Of a stretch of DNA of 64,000 nucleotides, positions 10,668-19,633 are shown one piece after another. The translations under genes and the position numbers were made by a program. This DNA comes from Sabellastarte sp. h YS-2021 (taxonomy: Eukaryota; Annelida; Polychaeta; Sabellida; Sabellidae): positions 29,695,464 through 29,759,463 of the forward strand of contig OZ024929.1 of NCBI GenBank assembly GCA_964017235.1, written 5' to 3'. Under the pieces are notes generated by a model that made no database searches, had not been told where the DNA came from, and worked only from the letters and a program-made list of their open reading frames with translations. Positions within the stretch are counted from its first letter, which is position 1. Every line of letters begins with the position of its first letter.

Positions 10668-12268
10668 CAGGGTTGGGGGTCAAGTACATTGAAATGTACT
10701 TAAGTACAAGTACAAGTACTTTGTTAATTTCAAGTACAAGTACAAATACAAGTCCTTTTTTCCTCAAAGTACTTAAGTACAAGTACTTTTCAAAGTACTT
10801 AAGTACAAGTACTTATCACCCGTGAATGACAAATTAAAAAAAAACACACCACCAGGTTCATTCAAACATATATACAAAATTTACAATTATACACTAATTG
10901 GTTGTTATCCACTTATTACTATCTTTATAACATTAAAAGGCCCACTGTTATTATTGTTTATTCTATTTTAGTGATTACCAATATTTCACAAAACAACAGA
11001 TACAACATATAAAAAAATGAATCCGGGAGAAAAGCCCTACGGAGAAAAGCCCTACACTTTTTGACACGTGGAGAAAAGCCCTACACCATTTTGGCAAACC
11101 GTGGAGAAAAGCCCTACACTAATTTCTCAGACCGTGGAGAAAAGCCCTACAACCCTAAAAATTCAGTAGCATAGAAAAAAGGTAACACAGCTATTGAAAA
11201 GCCCTACACAAATTCCTGAGACCGTGGAGAAAAGCCCTACAGCCCTACAATTCTTTTGAATACAATGTTATCACCCAAAAGTGCTATTCAATAAAAGTGA
11301 CAAGTAAACAATGAACTAATCCTCACCTTCAAATGTTTTGACAGAAATTGAAGTGACTTTTGTGCTTCCTGCTATAATCTGAGTACATTGTTTACACTTT
11401 GCTGTGACACTGCCTTCAGTATTAGCTGGAATCTCAAAATGCTTTAAAACAGCAGCCATTGTGCTAACACAATGTGATTACCATAAAAGTGAGTGGTTTG
11501 TCAATCCCCCTGTCCTAGTGTTTATAGTGGTCAGACAAGATCATGGCCAGTGAAAGAAATAATCTTTTTTCTGTAATCATCAGTCTTACCTACTCCAACA
11601 ATCTTCTGATCTGTATTCATGCGTTGAAAAAAAGTCATTCCCGAGCAATTACATCACAGAGACTGTGTTAATCTGGTCCTTGTGATTTTCTTGGACCAAT
11701 TGAAAGCTCTTAAATGCCCAGGTGCAATTTACAAAGCATACTCATACCAGGGTAGATATTATTAACTGAGATCAGGCAAGTTCAAAGTAGACAGTTATAA
11801 GAGGATTAAAGAAGGGGAGTAATATGGAATCTTTGAACAATTGTCCCTCTTTTTAAGATGTGATTGGCTTATTGAATTGAAACTTAAATAATTTGATTCA
11901 TTATTATTATCAATTATACTAAACTTTTTAAAGAAACACTATTATCAAATTGAATCAGATATATCAGTGAAACTTTTATGAAAATGTAATCTAAATGAAT
12001 GTTTATCAATAAAGATATAGAAAAAGCTCAATTCAGTTGTAATGATTATATAATACACAAACTTTTGAAAAATTAGTAAAAATTTACTTAAACTAAAAGT
12101 ACTTAGAAAAGACTTAAATGTACTTGTAAGTACATCAGATTTAAAATGTACTTAAGTACAATTCAAGTACATGGAATTTGAAAATGTACTTAAGTACATT
12201 TTAGTACTTTGAAAAATGTACTTAAGTACAAATGTACTTAAGTACAAAGTACTTTGACCCCAACCCTG
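10668..12268. mobile_element. Element D: non-autonomous hAT element with AAGTAC-rich arms
   Basis: Ends CAGGGTTGGGGGTCAAGTAC and GTACTTTGACCCCAACCCTG are inverted copies. Both flanks are GCAATTAG (10660-10667 and 12269-12276), a perfect 8-bp target duplication. Both arms consist of repeated AAGTAC/GTACTT words (10690-10815 and 12100-12250). The interior holds the GGAGAAAAGCCCTAC minisatellite but no transposase. CAGGGTTGGGG is a common hAT end in animals. Confidence 0.9.
11026..11240 (+). repeat. GGAGAAAAGCCCTAC minisatellite
   Basis: Six exact copies of the 15-mer start at 11026, 11041, 11070, 11103, 11136 and 11226, with a shortened one near 11193. Spacing varies from 15 to about 60 bp. 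The spacers also share ACCGTG. In one frame the 15-mer reads GEKPY, the zinc-finger linker, but finger residues are absent between copies. I regard it as non-coding. Confidence 0.8.
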
Positions 12269-13840
12269 GCAATTAGTGACATATACATCCAGCATTTTCC
12301 TGGGAATCCAAACATAATTGCATTGTTTAGAAAAAGTTTCAGTTCCTTAAGTGACATACTGACATTATTTTAAAACAATCTCTAAAAAGCAAATGAATTT
12401 TACATACTTTTGTATTCTATTTTGATCAAAATAAATTGTACAAGAAAAATAAATTCTAAGTAACTATAAACATTTTAAAATCAAATGGTTGCAATGGGTA
12501 ATCGGTTGAAATAGTCTGTTAGTTTTGCTTCATCATTAATCTTGATATGTATCAAACCTGAAAAAAAGACACCAGGCTTTTTTCCATCTTTTCCAAAACA
12601 GACCAGGCTTTCTTTCCACCAGGCTTTTTTTCCACTTCTTTCCACTGCCATTTTTTCCACCAGGCTTTTTTTCCCGGATTCTTTTTAGTCTGTCCACTGA
12701 ATTAAGTGAAACCAATTCATACTTTGCAGGGTTTATAAAAATAGTCAAAGAGATTACCCAGTATTACCCAGTATTGCCCAGCAATGGCCATTATTACCCA
12801 GTTAGGACAAAATTTATATGTGACAGTATTATAACTTCTTTAAGTATTACCCAGTCAGAAGTTTTTAAGATGTGACAATATTATCAGATAATTTAATAAC
12901 ACTAGTGCTTTCTATAGAGTAGTTAATAAACCCATTAAGTCCAGTGCTATTGCCTAGTAATGGTCATTATTACCCAGTTAGGAGAATTTTTTTTCTGACA
13001 GTATTATAATCTTTTAAAATATTGCCCAGTAAGAACAAGTTTTTAATCTGTGACAATATTATCACTTCTAATAGTCACAGACCATTTAATAGCACTAGTG
13101 CTCTTTATAAAGTAGTTAAAAATCTGTCTTTTTTAGTAATAAACCTATTAAGTCCAGTATTACCCGGTATTGCCCAGGAAAACCCGGGAAAACCCGGGTT
13201 TTCCCACTGGGCTGGGCAATACTCATAAAACCCGGGTTTTTCTCAACCCTGGTTTCCGGGGTTAAAAATTCAAGAGTTTCCGAGATTTAGTAGAACGTGT
13301 CTCCCAATGCACAAGGTATTTGTCATCATTCGGAGATGTTGTTTCCAATTGTTTCCTTGCAGAGATCACGTTTTCCTTCGATGTGTGACGTTTCAAATAA
13401 GATTTGCTAGGGTACATTCTAACACTGGCCGTTTAAGATGGATTTCATAGGCGTAGCTCTCGCCTTACAAGAAATTTTAAAATATACAGCTTACTTTCAG
13501 TGCTGTTTTATTGCATGTATATCTACGCTTTCAGTAAAAATTGTGTGTCCTTTGGATTTTGTAACTGAATAACCCGAATGCACATGCGTGACCTCGCGAA
13601 CTCTTCACCTCTCGACCTTTTTATATCACGCATGCGCAGTGACAAGTAAACAGCAAGAAATCGGCCATTTTTGTTTTGAAATTGGAATAAATAAAGAATT
13701 ACTTTATATATTGATGAAATATCGATATTTCTTTCTACAAATACTTCTGCGTCAGTCTGACCCCCTGGTAAATGATATGTGCGTAAATCGCTTGATTTCG
13801 GCGTAAATTTACGCACGTTTGTGCATAAATGGAAACACTG

Positions 13841-13890
13841 TTTATATTGAGGTCAAAACCCAAAACTCTGTTTAGATGAATAAAGAACCC
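13841..13890 (+). repeat. Remainder of the interrupted 101-bp repeat unit
   Basis: TTTATATTGAGGTCAAAACC and the following AACTCTGTTTAGATGAATAAAG continue the unit broken at 2326, placing the right boundary of element A at 13840. Confidence 0.8.
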
Positions 13891-14913
13891 CTCCTCTGCA
13901 TTTTTCATAGACTTTACCCAGTAACCCGGAAATGGTAAGTCCGACCAGCCTCGAACTGCACTAGATATTACTTTTATATGTGATATTTATCAGAAAATTT
14001 GAGGTTTGCAGTTTAAAATTTCATGTCATCTTAAGGTCCGTAAATACACCCACAGAGAAACAACTTTTGGAGGTTTTACCAATTTTAAACCGTCTCAAAC
14101 TAGGAGACATCTGACTGATATCTCATCTGAGAATTTAAAATATGTTTCTATATGATCATGCCAGTAATCAAGGCTTTAACATTGCATTTAACCTATGTAT
14201 GAGGCCCATAAACATTACACTTTGGTGGTAAATTTATTGTTTACATTTTAATTGTACCACCATATATGAATATACATTGCCTTATTTTAGACAAAGTATT
14301 CAATAGGTGAGTCATACTTAGACAGCATAGTGCAACCCCTATCGGTAAAACTTTGGTAGAATTCCATTTAAGTTAAAGTATGTATTTTTGTGATTCCTTG
14401 CAGTTTCACTTAACAAGGTTAAAGTCTATTAAACTGTATGTATGTTTCTACTTTGTACAAGCATTTCAGGTATATGCACTGAGGCATCATAGTTTCTTGG
14501 TATGTAAATAGCCTGTTAATTATCAACAGATCAGAAATAGTTAACCAGGATTTCCAGCTTACTTGTTAAATTTTTGATATAAACGTTCTGTGCAACTGTT
14601 ACACATACTTCTGCTGAAAGGAGAACTCTCCTTCTCTCAGTTCTACTTGAAAAAAAAGCTCAGCTTTATATCCTATATTTGTGATATATAGATTATGTAT
14701 AACTTGTAAATTATTTTCACAAGTAAATTGAAGTAACTCAAATTTAAAGTAAACAATTTGTTAAGGTCGCCAAAGTAGTATAGTAAGTACTGTATCCAGT
14801 GTTGTTTGCAAAGTCATTTGAATCATTCATTCAAATATACTTGGTCAAAAAAGAGAAACACAAGAGCACCCATGTCTTCACTTTGAATGGATGACATAGA
14901 GAACAAGGCCACT
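13891..14913. other. No feature recognised
   Basis: About 1 kb of AT-rich, apparently low-copy DNA. No exon with splice signals and no terminal inverted repeats were found. Confidence 0.45.
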
Positions 14914-16876
14914 GCCGCAGCATTTATCTCCCGCCTGGAATCAGTAATAATGGAGAACTAAATGAGATAAGGGCTTTATAGTAAGATAACCCCACTTGAC
15001 ATTGAAGAATGGGTCAAAGGTAAAAGTCAGCAGTCTCAGGCCTTTACTTCCTTTAAGTTGTTTTCACATTCGGAACCCCTATTAGCAATGATAAGGGAGA
15101 TATAAGGCCTTTTTAATAGGATAATCCCATTTAACATGTGATAAGACAGCCATTTTGGCTTCGAAACTAGGTCAAATTACTATCAGCTTAACTTTCCTGG
15201 CCATATATATTTTGCGCATATTTGATGAACCTAGCTGCAATATTTCACGTTTTAGAGCATCTTAATGAATTTTAAATAATTGGATATGGTTGCCATTTTG
15301 TTTTTCAAAATAAGGCCTAAATTTTTCTCAGACAAAACATTTGAAGGCCAAGAGTTTTAATGGTCTGAACCTGTAAGAGCAATATTAGGGGAGATAGAAG
15401 GCCTCTTAAAATGTAAATTTGATGAAGCTAGCTGGAATTTTCGACATTTAGAACAACTGTATGATTTTTAAACAATTGGCTATGGCGGCCATTTTGTTTT
15501 TCAAAATGAGGCCAAAATTTTGCATAAACATTCCTTGCAAATTTGATGAAGATGTCTTTATAAATGAATAAGATATTAAGGTTTATGCTGAAACCTGACA
15601 AACGGATGCACGGACGGATGCACAAACAGATGCACACACGCATGGAAGCTGTTTACAATTTTAGACCACAGCCTTTGCTTTTCATGGTCTGTCTTTACAA
15701 TCTGAAGCCACAGCACCAATAATATGGGAGAAATAAGGACAATTTAGTGTGACGACCTTGAAGCAGGGGTCAATGGTCAAATTCAACACATGGAAAAAAT
15801 TACCAGGCCATGACTTCGTACAAGTTGTTTTCACATTCCGAACCTCTAGGAGCAATATTTGGGGAGATATAAGGCCTTTTTAATAGGATAATCCCGTTTG
15901 ACATTAAACATGCGATATGGCGGCCATTTTGTTTTTGAACTAGGTCAAATTTATTATCAGGCTAGCTTTTCTAGCCATATAGCTTTTGTGCAAATTTGAT
16001 GAAGCTAGCTGGAATATTTCAAGATTTAGAGCACCTTTACGATTTTCAAACAATTAGCTATGGCGGCCATTTTGTTTTTCAAAATGAGGCTAAAATTTTT
16101 CAGAGACAGGTTTTCATAGCCATAAACATTCCCTGCAAATTTGGTGAAGATATGCAATATTTGGGGAGATATAAGGCCTTTTTAATAGAATAACCCTGTT
16201 TGCCATTAAACATGCGATATGGCGGCCATTTTGTTTTTTGAACTAGGTCAAATTTATTATCAGGCTAGCTTTTCTAGCCATATAGCTTTTGTGCAAATTT
16301 GATGAAGCTAGCTGGAATATTTCAAGATTTAGAGCGCCTTTACAATTTTCAAACAACTAGCTATGGCGGCCATTTTGTTTTTCAAAATGAGGCTAAAATT
16401 TTTCAGAGACAGGTTTTCATAGCCATAAACATTCCCTGCAAATTTGGTGAAGATATGCAATATTTGGGGAGATATAAGGCCTTTTTAATAGGATAACCCT
16501 GTTTGACATTAAACATGTGATATGGCGGCCATTTTGTTTTTTGAACTAGGTCAAATTTATTATCAGGCTAGCTTTTCTAGCCATATAGCTTTTGTGCGAA
16601 TTTGATGAAGCTAGGTGGAATATTTCAAGATTTAGAGCACCTTTAGGATTTTCAAACAATTAGCTATGGCGGCCATTTTGTTTTTCAAAATGAGGCTAAA
16701 ATTTTTCAGAGACAGGTTTTTATAGCCATAAACATTCCCTGCAAATTTGGTGAAGATGTGTTCATAAATGAATGAGATATTAAGGTTTATGCAAAAACGT
16801 GACGGACGGACAGACGGACGGACGGAAGGCGTTTTATAATCTCCCGACCACGGCCTTCGGCCGGCGGGAGGTAAAA
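14914..16876 (-). mobile_element. HLE-7 Helentron-like element, minus orientation
   Basis: Read on the minus strand it starts at 16876 with CCTCCCGCCGGCCGAAGGCC, a hairpin-forming 5' end, followed by a CCGTC simple repeat (16800-16830). It ends near 14914 with GGCGGGAGATAAATGCTGCG, a subterminal repeat complementary to the 5' end. The body carries the 303-bp tandem repeat. The same 5' end occurs at 17140 and 61738, the same 3' end at 54665. No protein is encoded. Confidence 0.65.
15850..16760. repeat. 303-bp tandem repeat, three units
   Basis: Units start at equal phase at 15996, 16299 and 16602, exactly 303 bp apart, and are highly similar. Each holds the TATGGCGGCCATTTTG motif twice. As 303 is divisible by three, short frames of 65 codons recur at 15996 and 16299; they are by-products of the repeat and not genes. 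Confidence 0.9.
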
Positions 16877-17127
16877 AGTATCTGAGTCATGATGTAGCAA
16901 TGACAAGTAGACAATATCAAAGAGAAGCCAGTCAAAATGTCCAGCTCGCTACACATGCACTGAAGTGGAAGTATGTAGACAACATACGGTGAACAGTAAC
17001 GAAGGAGAATGAATGGGATAATGAATAAAAATGAGGGCCGTACCCCAACCAGATTTTACTTAATAAAGTGTACATAAAAGAAGGAACCCCATGGAAGAGA
17101 ACACATACTTAAATTTTTATAACCCTT

Positions 17128-17430
17128 TTATCTCCCGCTAGCAGCCAAAGGCTGTGGTAAGGAGATTATGAAACTCCTTCCGTCTGTTGGTCACATTTTT
17201 ACGTAAACCTTAATATTTCTTTCATTTATAAAGATATCTTCTTCAATTTTGCAGGGAATGTTTATGGCTATGAAAACATGTCTATGCAAAATTTTGAAAA
17301 ACAAAATGGCTGCCATAGCCAATTGTTTGAAAATCATAAAGATGTTCTAAATCTTGAAATATGGCAGCTAGTAGCATCAAATTTGCACAATAAATATATA
17401 TTGCTATTTGCTAGTAAAGCTAGCCTAATA
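17128..17430 (+). mobile_element. HLE-7 5'-end fragment, plus orientation
   Basis: TTTTATCTCCCGCTAGCAGCC with the pairing partner GGCTGTGGTAAGGAGAT forms the HLE-7 5' hairpin. Then follow CCTTCCGTCTG and sequence matching the inverse of the 303-bp unit (AAATGGCTGCCATAGCCAAT). It breaks off in the first unit. Together with the copy at 14914-16876 it forms an inverted pair. Confidence 0.6.
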
Positions 17431-17940
17431 GTAATGAGCGGCCTATCAGGGGCGTTTGATTTTCGTCAATTTTTAAAAAAAATGAGTACTTTGTATTTCA
17501 AAACGGTCAGGATTTCGGCATTTTTTAGAATAACTTTTTCAGGTACTTCTTGATAATCTTTCACATATTGAAGTTTCAGCCCTGTATGTCCAATATTAAG
17601 GTCACCTCCAGTTAACTTGGTTTTTCACTTTTTTCAACCAAACTTGGCATATATATCAAGATTTACCAAAGAAATATCCAGACTTCATGGTGATGTTAAA
17701 CTGTAAATATTAATGGAGCTATGACCCCCCCAAAGTCATAAAATTGGAGCAAAACTACCTGATCCCTTTATTTTTCCGTTTTTAAAAATTTAACTTATCA
17801 AGATATTGAAGTCGATTGAAAGAAGACTCTTACTACCTTATGATTTAAATATTTATAATGTTAATGGTCATCTTAAACTTAAATTGTAGGATTTTCAACC
17901 CTAAGCCAAGTTAATGTTTAAATTTTTAAAATAAAACTTA
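17431..17940. other. Degenerate repeat DNA, no gene
   Basis: Phrases such as AAGGTCACCTCCAGTTAACTTGG resemble the 151-bp repeat at 18418-18790, so this is probably the diverged start of the same block, split by the MITE at 17941. Confidence 0.4.
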
Positions 17941-18405
17941 CCGTATTTATTGTAATAAACGCCCCCTCCCTATTAATCGCCCCCCACCCCCCCTCTTCTC
18001 TACCTTTGCAAAGTTCATATTTCGGGGTTTTACATCCCTCTCAACAGCCAACACCTTTGCGATTCCGGGATTCCGAAAAATGGTGCATTTTAGTACTTCC
18101 CAAGCAAATATCGCTTACGAGAAATAAAGAAAATAAAAACAAAACATGGCAGTTTTGGTCACAGACGCATTGAAATCTGCAAAAATAGGAGATAAAACTA
18201 CATAACTTCTTCAGATTTAAGGTTTGTTTTAAATATTTTAAGCTGTCTCGCCATTATACATGCCAGCAAGCGAGCTCAAGGCAGCAAGTGTCCATTATCG
18301 TCCATTGCCACTGGACTCGAGATATGATTTTATTTATCTGTAATTATAGTGGCCCCCCCTTTTGAAAAATGCATCGCCCCGGGGCGTTTATTGCAATAAA
18401 TACGG
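17941..18405. mobile_element. MITE with TA flanks and CCGTATTTATTG ends
   Basis: CCGTATTTATTGTAATAAAC at the left matches the inverse of GTTTATTGCAATAAATACGG at the right, continuing to GCCCC, giving about 25 bp of terminal inverted repeat. Both sides are flanked by TA (17939-17940, 18406-18407), as for Tc1/mariner-like elements; a longer palindromic flank CTTA/TAAG is also possible. It is 465 bp long and non-coding. Confidence 0.75.
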
Positions 18406-18417
18406 TAAGTTAGCACA

Positions 18418-18790
18418 TTTATAAAGATTGGCAGAAGGGACATTTTGATTTTATGGTCACCTTAAAGTCTCTATATGAATTAAGTTATGGCCACCTTACA
18501 GTGAAATAAGGAAATTTACAGCCTCCAGCTATCTTATTGTTCAACTGACCTCAGCTAAACTTTGTGCATTTATAAAGGATGACAAAAGGGACATTCTTAT
18601 TTTATGGCCATCTTAAAGTCCCAATATGAATGAAGTTATGTCCACCTTGCAGTGAAATTATGGAGTTTTCAATCTCCAGCTATCATCTTGTTCAGCTGAC
18701 CTCAGTCAAATTTTGCACATTTGTTAAAGATGACAATATGGATATTTTAGTTAGACCTTTCAAATTTGGTATGTGGGTATATATGGGCAA
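18418..18790. repeat. Degenerate 151-bp tandem repeat
   Basis: The phrase AGAAGGGACATT / AAAAGGGACATT recurs at 18434 and 18585, followed by TTATGGYCAYCTTAAAGTC. A third, weaker unit starts near 18720. Confidence 0.6.
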
Positions 18791-18805
18791 TGCCACGAAC
18801 GCTGT

Positions 18806-19110
18806 TGTTTTGTAATGCAGAAACGATTAGCAAAATTTGCTATCCGGGTAGTCACTGGCATTAACCGTCGACTAACCGACTAATTGTTTCTGACGTTTAG
18901 CATGTATGAGAAATACCGAAAACGTGTTTGTTCTGGATGTAAACAAACAAAATGGCGGATCTCGAGATGCGAAAAGCAAAGAATTCACCAGCATATAAAA
19001 TGCTTTAATTTGATACGTTTTAAGGTCTTAACTCGAGATACTCATATTTCAAATGATCGCGTAAAATCCGCTATGTGGTGATATACACAAGAAAACAATT
19101 ACCGAATTCA
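18806..19110. other. Fragment related to the MITE at 54931-55094
   Basis: TAATGCAGAAACGATTAGC and the following GGGTAGTCACTGGCATTAACC match the inverse of the right end of the MITE near 55040-55098. The other end was not found here. CTCGAG and AAAATGGCGGATCTC occur in the rest without a clear meaning. Confidence 0.5.
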
Positions 19111-19139
19111 TAATATTGTCAGATTTTAGCCATTTTTTT

Positions 19140-19236
19140 GTCAGTCAGCTGACATATGGCATCACTCTGCAGTATGGGTGTCCGCGTGAACGACTTGTGG
19201 GAAACTTAACAAGGCCCAGAGACATGCTGTTTTTTT
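19140..19236 (+). mobile_element. HLE-3 5' end, interrupted by HLE-1
   Basis: GTCAGTCAGCTGACATATGG, then TCACTCTGCAGTATGGG, TGTCCGCGTGAACGACTT and CAAGGCCCAGAGACATGCTG match the HLE-3 start at 31401. The match ends in a T-run where HLE-1 is inserted at 19237. Confidence 0.65.
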
Positions 19237-19633
19237 ACCCCACAGCCCTTAAGGGCTGTCAGGGTATTGTTTTCACCCATGGTGTCCGGATAGGCGGTTG
19301 GGTGGGCGGCGGGAAAAAGTTTGTCCGGGCTGTATCTCAGAAAGTGTAAGGTGTAGGAAGTTGATACTTTGTAGGGACATTGGTTAGGAGGTGTAGGTGT
19401 GCAACGTCATGGTCTGACCTTGATTTAACCTTTGACCTTGCTGTAGTGACCTTGAGTTTGAAAATCTTGTCCGGGCTATATCTCGGAAACCGTAAGGTGT
19501 AGGAAGTTGATACTTGGTAGGGATATTGGTTAGGGGGTGTAGGTGCGCAACGTCATGGTCTGACCTTGATTTGACCTTTGATCTTGCATATCTGATGCTA
19601 TTTGATGCGTCTACGAGGATATCTGATACTATT

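Larger units (their letters stand above)
10194..12673. mobile_element. Element E: inverted-repeat element with AAGCCTGGTGG ends
   Basis: The 38 bases from 10194 (GAAAAAAAGTCTGGTGG...) match the inverse of 12636-12673 with about two mismatches. Each arm repeats the phrase GAAAAAAAGCCTGGTG three or four times. No target duplication could be made out. It lies inside element B and contains element D. No coding capacity was seen. Confidence 0.6.
2936..13251. mobile_element. Element B: hAT-type element with CAGGGTTGAG ends and 8-bp TSD
   Basis: Left end CAGGGTTGAGATGAAAAACC (2936 onward) and right end ending TTTTTCTCAACCCTG (13251) are inverted copies. Both flanks are GTTTCCGG (2928-2935 and 13252-13259), a perfect 8-bp target-site duplication as expected for hAT. 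Subterminal DNA on both sides is full of short TATTGCCCAG / AAACCCGGG repeats, for example 2950-2990, 9660-9700, 12750-12800 and 13150-13240. No hAT transposase or BED finger was recognised. Elements C and E are nested inside. Confidence 0.85.
2327..13840. mobile_element. Element A: outermost CAGTGTTTCC-ended transposon (11.5 kb with nested cargo)
   Basis: The left end CAGTGTTTCC (2327-2336) is matched by GGAAACACTG (13831-13840), a perfect 10-bp terminal inverted repeat of the hAT type. The 101-bp host repeat is cut at this point: left flank GATTTTAT, right flank TTTATATTGAGG. Comparison with the uninterrupted unit at 2213 shows a 5-bp duplication, TTTAT, which is short for a classical hAT (8 bp). 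Both subterminal regions carry a GTCA-plus-C-run motif. Only about 1.2 kb belongs to A itself (2327-2935 and 13252-13840); the rest is later insertions. No transposase was recognised. Confidence 0.75.

Noticed and set aside
11026-11240. C2H2 zinc-finger gene fragment
   Set aside because: GEKPY-like words recur, but spacing is 15-60 bp instead of 84 bp and no cysteine or histidine pairs lie between them.
15996-16496. Two near-identical 65-codon frames as duplicated small genes
   Set aside because: They are spaced exactly 303 bp apart and follow the tandem repeat; no homology recognised.
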